Source of the DNA: Pseudobutyrivibrio sp. UBA3626
GTDB taxonomy: Bacteria; Bacillota; Clostridia; Lachnospirales; Lachnospiraceae
DNA length: 64,000 nucleotides
Reading direction: 5' to 3'
Assembly: GCA_002373675.1 (NCBI GenBank)
Contig: DFLF01000011.1
Span: forward strand, 69,854 to 133,853
Made by a program: the position numbers and the translations under genes. Every line of letters begins with the position of its first letter. Positions within the stretch are counted from its first letter, which is position 1. The notes beneath the pieces are model-generated. The model made no database searches. It was not told where the DNA came from and saw only the letters and a list, made by a program, of their open reading frames with translations. Shown one piece after another: positions 47,243-55,420 of this stretch.

Positions 47243-48143
47243 TGAAATATATGGCAATTACTATAACACTGTTGCAGCCATATTGGATGCATCGATTGAT
47301 AAGCCGATTTCGTCTCAAGAGGTAAGGGGAATTGTTGAAGATAAGGCCTTTGCAGAGAGCATCATGACTATTCCGGAGCAATTATCATCAAGTGGAGAAT
47401 GGCCATTATTAGATGAAAAAGGTTTAGCATTGATAAAACATGAAACATACATGCCTCTTACAACACTCGAAAAAAGATGGCTAAAGGCATTGCTCTTAGA
47501 TCCAAGAATTGAGCTTTTTAATCCAAGTAAGAAGGGCTTGGAGGATGTGGAGCCGTTGTTTCATCCTGATGACATAGTGTATTTTGACCAGTTTTCTGAC
47601 GGGGATCCATATCAGGATGAAAACTATGTGGAAAGATTTCGTTTGATTCTATCCGCATTGAAGGATAAGTTAGCATTACGGATTCTCTATCCTTTGAAAA
47701 ACGGTTTTGAAAAATGGATAACTTGTAATCCGATTCGTTTAGAGTATTCATTACGTGATGATAAGTTTAGACTTATTTCAGCATCTAAATCGAGAGTGAA
47801 TACTATCAATCTTGCAAAGATTATTCAATGTGAAATGGGTGAGGCTTTTGAGAAGGAAGAGGTTAAGGACCTTCTTTATGATAAAAGAACTGTTGAGTTA
47901 TTGTTGAAAGATGAAAGGCAGGCACTCGAAAGAGTAATGATGCAATTTTCTGTTTATGAAAAGATAACAGAGAAAGTAGATTCCAATTTATATAGAGTGG
48001 TTCTTACTTATGAGGCAGAGGATGAAATCGACATTATTATCAGGGTTTTATCTTTTGGTCCAAACTTGAAAGTTGTGGGTCCAAAGAGTTTTATAAAACA
48101 AATAAGAAATAGATTAGAAATGCAAAGAGGTTGTGAACAATAG
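47232..48143 (+). CDS. WYL-domain transcriptional regulator (second of pair)
   Basis: This 303-residue protein is of the same type: an N-terminal helical region (NEIYGNYYNTVAAILDASID), a WYL-like core (KLALRILYPLKNGFEKWITC, then PIRLEYSLRDDKFRLISASK) and a C-terminal WCX-like extension (VVLTYEAEDEIDIIIRVLSF). The start is probably GTG 47232, eight bases after GGAGG (47219-47223). ATG 47226 is too close to that site. As in PafB/PafC of actinobacteria, two unlike WYL proteins made from adjacent genes may act together. It is the last gene of the STAND operon. Confidence 0.75.
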   Translation: MLFNEIYGNYYNTVAAILDASIDKPISSQEVRGIVEDKAFAESIMTIPEQLSSSGEWPLLDEKGLALIKHETYMPLTTLEKRWLKALLLDPRIELFNPSKKGLEDVEPLFHPDDIVYFDQFSDGDPYQDENYVERFRLILSALKDKLALRILYPLKNGFEKWITCNPIRLEYSLRDDKFRLISASKSRVNTINLAKIIQCEMGEAFEKEEVKDLLYDKRTVELLLKDERQALERVMMQFSVYEKITEKVDSNLYRVVLTYEAEDEIDIIIRVLSFGPNLKVVGPKSFIKQIRNRLEMQRGCEQ

Positions 48144-48160
48144 GTTCGCAACTTTTTTTT
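48130..48160 (+). terminator. Terminator of the STAND-WYL operon
   Basis: Arms GTTGTGAAC (48130-48138) and GTTCGCAAC (48144-48152, one G-T pair) are followed by eight T. The hairpin includes the stop codon. Its right arm and T run also form the upstream half of promoter copy B. Confidence 0.75.
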
Positions 48161-48190
48161 CACGATAAAAGCTTATTTTCAGTCTATAAT
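48146..48190 (+). promoter_or_regulatory. Shared promoter element, copy B
   Basis: TCGCA (48146-48150), a T run (48153-48160), CACGATAAA (48161-48169), 15 bases, then TATAAT (48185-48190). TCGCA and GAT are 18 bases apart as in copy A. Confidence 0.6.
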
Positions 48191-48252
48191 CGGATTTATT
48201 AAAGAGCAGAATAATGGGGTGCTAACAACTTGAGGAATAAAAGGTTTTAAAT

Positions 48253-48888
48253 ATGATTCTAAGTGAGTTAATTGAATTATTAAAATATGCAGACAGTACA
48301 TTTGAAATCGATATAAAGAGGGCGGAAATTGCTGAACTTATTCCGGCAGTTAAGATAATGTTTGATTATAATCAGCAAAATCATGCACATCAGTACGATT
48401 TGTGGATGCATTCTTTGAATGTTGCTATTAATCTACCAAGAGGTCTAGAGGATGACATGCTCTATTTAGCGGCACTGTTCCATGATATTGGTAAGCCAAA
48501 ATCCCAATGTAAGGGGAGACGACCGGATGATACGAATATGCACTATTATGGACACCCAAAGAAAAGTAAGGAAATTGTAGATTCTGTTATTATCCCCAAT
48601 CTGGATCAAAAAGGATATGAGATTTCTTGTATGGATGTGAAAAGATTGTTGTATTACGTTGAACACCATGATGATTATGTTAGTAAGAAACTAAAGCATA
48701 TAAATAGACATTTAAAGATGGTATCTTTTGCGGAATTTAAGAACTTGATGTTATTACAAGTTGCTGATGCAAAAGCACATGTGCAGTTGCCCATAATAGT
48801 GGAGAGGTGTGAAGTTTGTAGCGCCCTTGCAGGAGAGGAAGGAGAAGCGCTTTATAAAATGTATTTAGAGCAGAATAGGAGAGAGTGA
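48253..48888 (+). CDS. HD-domain phosphohydrolase
   Basis: This 211-residue protein has the HD metal site: H53 (LWMHSLNVA), H77-D78 in LAALFHDIGKPKSQ, YYGHPKKSKEI, and a later D in VADAKAH. It resembles the HD part of tRNA nucleotidyltransferase-like enzymes, but the transferase domain is missing. It would hydrolyse a phosphomonoester or phosphodiester of a nucleotide or RNA end. It stands alone between promoter copies B and C. Being placed after a predicted HEPN-STAND system, it could remove or limit a nucleotide signal or repair RNA ends, which is inference. Confidence 0.8.
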   Translation: MILSELIELLKYADSTFEIDIKRAEIAELIPAVKIMFDYNQQNHAHQYDLWMHSLNVAINLPRGLEDDMLYLAALFHDIGKPKSQCKGRRPDDTNMHYYGHPKKSKEIVDSVIIPNLDQKGYEISCMDVKRLLYYVEHHDDYVSKKLKHINRHLKMVSFAEFKNLMLLQVADAKAHVQLPIIVERCEVCSALAGEEGEALYKMYLEQNRRE

Positions 48889-48894
48889 AAGAAT

Positions 48895-48937
48895 TCGCAT
48901 CTTTTTTCAAGATAAAATAGGGATGCGAACATATAAT
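48895..48937 (+). promoter_or_regulatory. Shared promoter element, copy C
   Basis: TCGCA (48895-48899), a T run (48902-48907), CAAGATAAA (48908-48916), 15 bases, then TATAAT (48932-48937). An inverted repeat, TTCGCATC (48894-48901) and GATGCGAA (48922-48929), brackets the element. Confidence 0.6.
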
Positions 48938-48969
48938 CAAATCACACAACAAAAAGGAGGAATGTGCCT

Positions 48970-49026
48970 ATGTCAGATTATTCAAGTAAAGATTTTGAAG
49001 ACCGCATGGGATTTCAGTGTATGTGA
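48970..49026 (+). CDS. 18-residue open frame or truncated gene start
   Basis: AAGGAGG (48954-48960) lies nine bases before an ATG that opens MSDYSSKDFEDRMGFQCM and stops at TGA 49026. It has full translation signals, but the end seems accidental. It may be a leader peptide or the beginning of a deleted gene. It is the first frame behind promoter copy C. Confidence 0.35.
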   Translation: MSDYSSKDFEDRMGFQCM

Positions 49027-49077
49027 CTCTGACAAAATAATGTAGACTAACTAAAACAAAAGAAAGGCGGATGGATT

Positions 49078-49572
49078 ATGCAGGCAAAGGTTTTGGGATT
49101 AAATGATATTGAAGATTTAAACTATCTTGCGGAAGAGGTGCTGATGCAACTTCGCTTCGAGGGGTATCGCTACGATGAAAATGGGGATGAAAAGGCATTT
49201 GCAAAGTCGGAAAACGGTTCACATAAAGAAAGAACGAAGGAAATGATTGAGTGGATAGAGATGGTAGAACATAATCATCCGCTTTCCTTCAGGGGTAATG
49301 AAGAACTGATGAAGATACCTTTTACATATGCACTGGAGATATCTTTTGATGAAATAAAAGAGAAATACTTGAAGGATTACCTACCAATGATGCGCGGGAT
49401 TATGCGAAAAGACACCATGCTGATCGGGTATATTGCCGGGGAAGAGATGTCGGATAATCTCATAATATATTCGTATGAAAAAGAAAAAGACGGTATGCGT
49501 TTTGTTACAGTAACTTCCGAACAGGTATGGGGAGAGAAGACAGCTAAAGAGTTAAGAGGAAAGCAGATATGA
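49078..49572 (+). CDS. Uncharacterised 164-residue protein
   Basis: No family is recognised. The protein is acidic and soluble, with a helical start (GLNDIEDLNYLAEEVLMQLR), a segment ERTKEMIEWIEMVEHNHPLS and a mixed C-terminal part. There is no signal peptide, membrane helix or cysteine pair. Its ribosome site (AAAGGCGG) is fair. It overlaps the next gene by four bases, so the two are probably made together. It is in the transcription unit that leads to the ADP-ribose hydrolase. Confidence 0.65.
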   Translation: MQAKVLGLNDIEDLNYLAEEVLMQLRFEGYRYDENGDEKAFAKSENGSHKERTKEMIEWIEMVEHNHPLSFRGNEELMKIPFTYALEISFDEIKEKYLKDYLPMMRGIMRKDTMLIGYIAGEEMSDNLIIYSYEKEKDGMRFVTVTSEQVWGEKTAKELRGKQI

Positions 49573-49886
49573 ATTACTATATCAGTGGGGAAAATGATAT
49601 TCCAAAGTACAAAAAGAAAACAAAAAGCAATTGTTCCAAATCAAAAAGCAAATCTGATCATAAACATCAAAATAAGGACTGCTTGCTTATAGTTGAAAAT
49701 AGACCATATTTGGCAAGCTATTGTACTGTTTGTGGGAAAATACGGAGTTGGAATTATTGCTTGGAAAAATGTGAAGGTGGTTATCGAGAGTTACCTAAGG
49801 AAGAAGTGTATTCAAAGTATAAAGATTTAGAACAGATAGCTATAAAGGATTTGTTTGTAAAATATGTGCCACTGAAAGCAGATTAA
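49569..49886 (+). CDS. Small Lys-rich protein with possible zinc site
   Basis: This 105-residue protein starts with an ATGA overlap. The first third is strongly basic (YKKKTKSNCSKSKSKSDHKH). The second part has CTVCGKIRSWNYC and a further cysteine (LEKC), which could bind one zinc. The basic stretch would suit RNA or DNA contact. I do not recognise a family. The gene is followed at 17 bases by the PARG-type gene. Confidence 0.6.
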   Translation: MNYYISGENDIPKYKKKTKSNCSKSKSKSDHKHQNKDCLLIVENRPYLASYCTVCGKIRSWNYCLEKCEGGYRELPKEEVYSKYKDLEQIAIKDLFVKYVPLKAD

Positions 49887-49902
49887 CATAAGGAGAATTG
49901 CG

Positions 49903-50751
49903 ATGGGAAGAGATGAAAATGTAACAGTGTTTAAGGATACAGAAAAGCTATGTAAGACAAACCCTAAACTTACAGAATCCGTAAAGAAGTCGATCGCGGC
50001 ACAGAAACTGATTTTGGAAGGAGATGCGTTAACAGAGCAGAATAAAGGACGTTATGAGGATGTTGCCAATGTTATAGTTACAAAAAAGAGAACCTTCGAG
50101 GCGGCATCAGCATATAAGAATCAGCGTGTGGCAGTCCATAACTTTGCTTCAGCATCCAATCCGGGGGGAGGAGTAACGAAAGGTGCTAATGCTCAGGAGG
50201 AGTGCCTTTGCCGATGCTCCGTTTTGTATTTTTGCCTTAATACACCGGTCATGTGGGATGGATTCTATAAGCCCCACAGGAATGCTCGTGATCCTATCCA
50301 TAATGATGACATCATATACACGCCGGGAGTGACTGTATTTAAGACAGATTCCGCAACGCCTCAGCTTTTGCCTGAATCAGAATGGTACGATGTAGACATT
50401 ATTACCTGTGCTGCACCTAATCTTCGTAATCAGCCGAGCAATCGATATAGCAGTGGAGATGGAAACAGACAGGTAAAGATGACGGATAAAGGTCTCTTAG
50501 CACTACATGAGAAGAAACTAAGGAGGATATTGGAGGTTGCATTATCGGAGGGGTGCGAAACGATAATACTCGGAGCTTTTGGATGTGGTGCTTTTCAGAA
50601 CAATCCGGAGGTAGTGGCACTTGCAAATCGAAATGTTATTAAGGACTATTTACATGCCTTTAAGAATGTTGAGTTTGCTGTGTATTGTCCACCTCGTGAT
50701 GATAGCAATTTTAAGATATTTGAGAGGGTGCTTAAAGTGTATTGCCATTGA
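49903..50751 (+). CDS. Bacterial PARG-type ADP-ribose glycohydrolase (TIGR02452/DUF2263)
   Basis: This 282-residue macro-fold enzyme has the bacterial PARG signature GGG-x7-QEE at residues 88-90 and 98-100 (NPGGGVTKGANAQEECLCR). It also has VHNFASASNPGG, YTPGVTVFK, IITCAAPNLR and TIILGAFGCGAFQNNP. It removes ADP-ribose or poly(ADP-ribose) from proteins or nucleic acids. Catalytic glutamates E99 and E100 are in place. No obvious ADP-ribosyltransferase is seen in the window, though several neighbours are unassigned. It may reverse a modification made by an invader or by a partner toxin. Confidence 0.9.
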   Translation: MGRDENVTVFKDTEKLCKTNPKLTESVKKSIAAQKLILEGDALTEQNKGRYEDVANVIVTKKRTFEAASAYKNQRVAVHNFASASNPGGGVTKGANAQEECLCRCSVLYFCLNTPVMWDGFYKPHRNARDPIHNDDIIYTPGVTVFKTDSATPQLLPESEWYDVDIITCAAPNLRNQPSNRYSSGDGNRQVKMTDKGLLALHEKKLRRILEVALSEGCETIILGAFGCGAFQNNPEVVALANRNVIKDYLHAFKNVEFAVYCPPRDDSNFKIFERVLKVYCH

Positions 50752-50851
50752 TTGTGGGGCACACTATCCGGGAGGCAGATTGGTAGCAATCTGCATATAA
50801 GAACTAAAAAAACAGATGGACATCGCAGAATGGTCAAAAGGAGGATTTCTT

Positions 50852-51436
50852 ATGAGAGAAGAACTTGAAAATCAACTGCAGAATGATTTTTCATTTATGT
50901 GGCAGAAGAATGAGAAGGGACAGGATTTGTACCGCAGATGGGGATGCGAGTGCTCCGACGGCTGGTATGGGATTATTCATGATGCCTGTCAGGCTATCGC
51001 AGAAGATTATGAAGAAGCTGGGATACCGGTTGATTTTGTTCCTGCACAGATCAAGGAAAAATTCGGAACACTGCGTTTTTACTATGGTTTTGAGGATGCC
51101 CCCTGCGGGATTGCAGCCTTTGATAATCTTGCAGATGGAACAAACATCCGTTTTTTCCCAAAAGATGAAGATGAGGATGAAGGAAAGAGAAAGTTTCGCC
51201 AGAAAATAAGAGAAATAGTCCGCTCGGCTGAGGAGAAAAGTAAATATACATGTGAAGTGTGCGGATGTGAAGAGGGAAAAATCAGAAATGACGGTGAATA
51301 CGGTATTTACCGCATACAGACGCTTTGCGATGATTGCCATCAGAAGCGGATCAAGCGGGTGCAGGAACAGAGAGAACGCAGGAGAAATATGAGTATCGAA
51401 GAGCGCCTCGCAGAGATTAAGGAGTATTTGGAATAA
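50852..51436 (+). CDS. Uncharacterised protein with C-terminal zinc finger
   Basis: This 194-residue protein has an N-terminal part with GWYGIIHDACQAIAEDYEEA and VPAQIKEKFGTLRFYYGF. After an acidic linker comes a likely zinc finger (YTCEVCGCEEGKI, LCDDCHQKR) and a basic helix. I choose ATG 50852, eight bases after AAAGGAGGA; an in-frame ATG at 50816 has no ribosome site. The next (broken) gene starts inside its stop codon (TAATG). The function is unknown. Confidence 0.7.
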   Translation: MREELENQLQNDFSFMWQKNEKGQDLYRRWGCECSDGWYGIIHDACQAIAEDYEEAGIPVDFVPAQIKEKFGTLRFYYGFEDAPCGIAAFDNLADGTNIRFFPKDEDEDEGKRKFRQKIREIVRSAEEKSKYTCEVCGCEEGKIRNDGEYGIYRIQTLCDDCHQKRIKRVQEQRERRRNMSIEERLAEIKEYLE

Positions 51437-51549
51437 TGGCGACTTATGTTATCGGGGATGTCCACAATTCCCCAATTAAACTGGACGGGATTCCTAGTGG
51501 ACGATTGGCTTGTATCTGCCTTGAAAATGGTGCGAGATTCTATTCATAG
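51436..51549 (+). pseudogene. Internally deleted metallophosphoesterase relic
   Basis: The 37-residue frame starts like a metallophosphoesterase (MATYVIGDVHN, with the first metal motif GDVH) and then jumps to what reads as the usual end of such enzymes (DGIPSGRLACICLENGARFY). The middle, about 180 residues with the other metal ligands, is missing. It begins in the stop codon of the gene before, so it was once coupled to it. Confidence 0.6.
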
Positions 51550-51577
51550 GAGACGATAGTTATAGAGAGGTAGTGTA

Positions 51578-52498
51578 ATGCTAATTGTGGAAAATGATGA
51601 ACTGAAGTCCATATCAAGAGAAGAGTATTTAAAGATGAAAAACAATTTAGGCAAGATCTATGCAATGAGTGATATTCATGGATGTATAAAAGAACTGGAT
51701 AAGAAAATGGAGTTGGTTGATCTCAGTGGAAATAATCGTATTGTCTTTCTGGGGGATTATATTGACTACGGGGATAGCTCTTGTCAAGTTTTGCAATATA
51801 TTTGGCAATTGCAAAAACGGTATGGAGATAAAAAGGTTGTTGTGCTTAAAGGTAATCATGAGCAGATGTTTCTGGAGTGGATTGATGATTACAGAAATCC
51901 ATTCTCGGATGGTACGGAAGACTTTATGATATTTAATGATTGGTTAAGAATTGATTTTGAATATGGAGCAAAAACCATAAGTACGTTTGTATCTGAACAG
52001 CAAATGAACTTTCTTAATCAGATATCAAGAACGTGTTCTTTGGAAACGATTAGTAAAGAAGCAGTTCAGATGATTCTCTCCAACCATAAAGAACCTATCA
52101 GGTGGATACAGAATATGCCTACATACTTTGATGCAGATAATCAGATATTTGTTCACGCCGGTGTGGATGAGGAGGCAGGAGAGAACTGGATGTGGGAGAC
52201 ATCGGATGATATGTTTTTGGGAAAGTTTCCGGCATCAAGAGGAAAGTTTTACAAGACGATTGTTGCGGGTCATGTTGGAACAGGAACCAGGGATCTTGCA
52301 AATGATCAGTCATACCATGACGTATTTTTTGATGGAGAGAGTCATTATTATATCGATGGCTCGGTTTATAAGGGCGGAAAACTTCTCCTATTGGGATATG
52401 ATGAAAATGTTGGAAAATATTATCAGCTCGAATCAAATAGAAGGATTCCCGTGAGAAAGTACGAAGAATATGTAAGTTATGATTTTGCGAACACATAG
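51578..52498 (+). CDS. Metallophosphoesterase (PPP-type serine/threonine phosphatase-like)
   Basis: This 306-residue calcineurin-like phosphoesterase has the metal motifs SDIHGC, GDYIDYG, KGNHEQM, FVHAGVD and GHVGTG in the correct order, so the two-metal site is complete. It is close to bacterial PPP phosphatases and Ap4A hydrolase-like enzymes. The substrate may be a phosphoprotein or a dinucleotide. The ribosome site is AGAGAGGTAG. It lies just after a relic of the same family and is one of three intact phosphoesterases in the island. Confidence 0.88.
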   Translation: MLIVENDELKSISREEYLKMKNNLGKIYAMSDIHGCIKELDKKMELVDLSGNNRIVFLGDYIDYGDSSCQVLQYIWQLQKRYGDKKVVVLKGNHEQMFLEWIDDYRNPFSDGTEDFMIFNDWLRIDFEYGAKTISTFVSEQQMNFLNQISRTCSLETISKEAVQMILSNHKEPIRWIQNMPTYFDADNQIFVHAGVDEEAGENWMWETSDDMFLGKFPASRGKFYKTIVAGHVGTGTRDLANDQSYHDVFFDGESHYYIDGSVYKGGKLLLLGYDENVGKYYQLESNRRIPVRKYEEYVSYDFANT

Positions 52499-52518
52499 AA
52501 TAAGAGGGGAAAGAAAAT

Positions 52519-55359
52519 ATGAGATACTACAATTTAAGAATCAAGACAGAGATTGAATTATTTTCTGAAGCGGTAAATGAGAATTGTAAAAGGTATGGTT
52601 ATGAAAACTATCAGAATCGTGTAAATGGGTATACATTTCAGACATTTGTAAATGATATAATGATGGTCGTTTATAGGGAAGAAAATAACGTTATTTATTC
52701 AATTTTTTCTTATGATGAGAAAAATCATAGCTTTGATGAAGCCTATGATTATATTATGGATAAATTGCGCGATGTAACATCGCCTGCAAAACTTCATTGT
52801 AAAACCGGAGAGATAACAATGTATGATTATTATAATTGTCTTTTGGAAGCATCTAGGAGAAATTATACATTTGGAAGCAGAATGCAAAATTCTAAGGCTG
52901 CAAATCTGGAGTTATTTGAATATGATGAACTTAGGTATGATAATAAAGGTGAATGTATATTTAACTTCCACGAAAAAATAATTGATACTCATAAAAAGAT
53001 TGACTATTCAATGTTCAGTGAATCATTTATGAAGGAGCTTGCTAATATTGAAAGTCATAAGAATGAATCCGGAAATATCGGCAATATGGTTCATTATGTG
53101 ATTTCGACTCGAAGTGTGGAAGCAGCAAGCAACATGGTTGAAACTCTTATGCAGAAGCTTGTTGAAGCTAATAGAATCAGTGGTCATCGAATGGAAATAA
53201 TCAGCGAGATAAGATCGGATGCTTATAAATATAGCTACCTTGAAGATGTTATAGAGAATAATACCGGAGGTGTTATTGTTATAGATTTATCTGAGAAATT
53301 CGGACATGACGCTTTGGAGTATGAACTTGTATCGAAACATATAGAAAATCTTGTGAAGAAGCATAGAAAGAACTGTCTCTTTGTATTTACTTACAATATG
53401 GATAAACCCGGATTTGCATATAGTTTTCTTCCTAACATTAAGAAATATGTAATACCTGTTATGCTAAGAGAGGGCACAGGTGATAGAGAGTCGGCAACAA
53501 AATATATGAAGAACTTAATCGAAAAATCTGAGTATTCCGAGTATGCTAACCAAGCTAAAGAGTTTATGAAGGAGTTTTCCGGTGAAAAGTTCACGCAGAC
53601 AGATGTTATGGAAGCGTATGAGAAGTTCGAGCCTTGGTGTCTTAACAAGAACATTTACTGTGCATATGATTATAATATTGATGATGACTTTATGCTTGAC
53701 AGAGACGAAAATATAGCTTCTTCGGAGGAAAGACTTAATGAATTGATTGGGCTTGAAAAGGTTAAGGAACATATTGGCAAAATAGTTCTGTCAGACATAG
53801 CTGAGAAGGAAAGAAAAAATAGAGTCGGAAATAGTTATAAGCCTAATTGTATGCATATGATATTTGCTGGAAACCCCGGTAGTGCAAAGACTACGGTTGC
53901 AAGACTCTTTGCAGGAATTGCGAAAGAAAAAGGAATTCTAAAAAGCGGAGCATTTGTATCGTGTGGTGGAATGGATTTTGACGGATTAGGATGCGTCCAA
54001 GTAATTAGAAATACATTTAAAGCAGCAAAGGGAGGAGTTCTATTTATAGACGAAGCATATTCCTTACAATCAGATACGGCGACAACTGTTCTTATTCAGG
54101 AAATGGAAGAACATAGAGAAGATGTAATAGTAGTCCTTGCCGGATATAACGAGAGAATGAAGGGATTCATGGAGCAAAATGAAGGACTAAAAAGCCGTAT
54201 TCCTCATTGGGTGGATTTCCCCGATTATAACGCTGATGAGTTGACGGATATATTCAAGCTTATGCTTAAGGATAAAGGTTTTACAGCCACCGATTCTGCA
54301 ATTAAGGAGGCGTATTACATTTTCGAAAAGGCACAGCATATAGATAATTTTGGAAACGGACGATATGTAAGAAATATCCTTGAAGAAGCGATAATGAATC
54401 AATCAGTTCGAGTGCTGTCAGAAAAAAATGAAGCAAGCGAAATTAAAAAGAAAGAATTATTCATGATTACAAAAGACGATATAAGCGAACTCGATGAGGC
54501 AAGAAAAGAAGATAAAGAGCCTAAGAAGGAATTATCGGAAATGATAGGGCTAACGTCCGCAAAGAAAGTTATACATAAGGCGATAGCCAATCTTAAACTT
54601 AAGAAGATATGTGCGGAAAGAGGGCTTACAAAAGAGGATGCGTCTTATCATATGGTATTTACAGGTAATCCGGGAACAGCCAAGACAAGTGTTGCAAGAT
54701 TATTTGCTGAGATACTAAAAGAAGAAGGTGTTCTACCTAGTGGTAACTTCATTGAGGTTGGTAGGGCAGACCTTGTCGGAAAAGCCGTCGGACATACAGC
54801 TCCTCTTGTAAAAAAGAGATTCAAAGAAGCGCAGGGAGGAGTATTATTTATCGACGAAGCATATTCTCTTAACGATGGATTGGATAATGGCTATGGTGAT
54901 GAAGCGATTAACACTATTGTCCAAGAGATGGAGAATCACAGAGATGATGTAATAGTAATCTTCGCAGGTTATCCAAAACCGATGGAAGAATTCCTCGATA
55001 GGAATCCCGGAATGTCATCTCGAATAGCATTTCACGTGAACTTCGAAGATTATACAACAGACGAACTATGTGATATCACAAGGCTTATGGTTAATAAGAA
55101 GAAAATGACTATCACTGATTCTGCAATGACTAAGGTTCGTGAAAATATTGAAGCAGCGCGAAAGAATAATGACTTCGGCAATGGTCGTTATGTAAGAAAG
55201 CTTCTTGAAGAGGCAGAGATGAATATAGCTGAAAGGGTATATAAGCTAAAGAAGTCAGACATCACTACGGAAATGATCACAACCATTGAAGAATGTGATG
55301 TGCCGAAGTATAACGAAGAGGATAAAGATGACTTTAAGAAGATTGGATTCTGTGCGTAG
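52519..55359 (+). CDS. Tandem AAA+ ATPase (CbbX/SpoVK type) with degenerate first module
   Basis: This 946-residue protein has two complete AAA+ modules. The first has P-loop GNPGSAKTT (451-459, K457) and GGVLFIDEAYSL; the second has GNPGTAKTS (716-724, K722) and GGVLFIDEAYSLND. Residues 185-390 look like an earlier AAA+ module without a P-loop (GGVIVIDLSEKFG resembles Walker B). The first 100 residues are unique. CbbX-type ATPases remodel protein complexes, and triple modules occur in accessory regions and secretion loci. It may remodel a product of the neighbouring genes. Confidence 0.88.
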   Translation: MRYYNLRIKTEIELFSEAVNENCKRYGYENYQNRVNGYTFQTFVNDIMMVVYREENNVIYSIFSYDEKNHSFDEAYDYIMDKLRDVTSPAKLHCKTGEITMYDYYNCLLEASRRNYTFGSRMQNSKAANLELFEYDELRYDNKGECIFNFHEKIIDTHKKIDYSMFSESFMKELANIESHKNESGNIGNMVHYVISTRSVEAASNMVETLMQKLVEANRISGHRMEIISEIRSDAYKYSYLEDVIENNTGGVIVIDLSEKFGHDALEYELVSKHIENLVKKHRKNCLFVFTYNMDKPGFAYSFLPNIKKYVIPVMLREGTGDRESATKYMKNLIEKSEYSEYANQAKEFMKEFSGEKFTQTDVMEAYEKFEPWCLNKNIYCAYDYNIDDDFMLDRDENIASSEERLNELIGLEKVKEHIGKIVLSDIAEKERKNRVGNSYKPNCMHMIFAGNPGSAKTTVARLFAGIAKEKGILKSGAFVSCGGMDFDGLGCVQVIRNTFKAAKGGVLFIDEAYSLQSDTATTVLIQEMEEHREDVIVVLAGYNERMKGFMEQNEGLKSRIPHWVDFPDYNADELTDIFKLMLKDKGFTATDSAIKEAYYIFEKAQHIDNFGNGRYVRNILEEAIMNQSVRVLSEKNEASEIKKKELFMITKDDISELDEARKEDKEPKKELSEMIGLTSAKKVIHKAIANLKLKKICAERGLTKEDASYHMVFTGNPGTAKTSVARLFAEILKEEGVLPSGNFIEVGRADLVGKAVGHTAPLVKKRFKEAQGGVLFIDEAYSLNDGLDNGYGDEAINTIVQEMENHRDDVIVIFAGYPKPMEEFLDRNPGMSSRIAFHVNFEDYTTDELCDITRLMVNKKKMTITDSAMTKVRENIEAARKNNDFGNGRYVRKLLEEAEMNIAERVYKLKKSDITTEMITTIEECDVPKYNEEDKDDFKKIGFCA

Positions 55360-55420
55360 GAGTTACATGATATTATAAAACGGAAAAGTTCTGATTTATA
55401 ATATAGGAAAGGAGCCAGAA

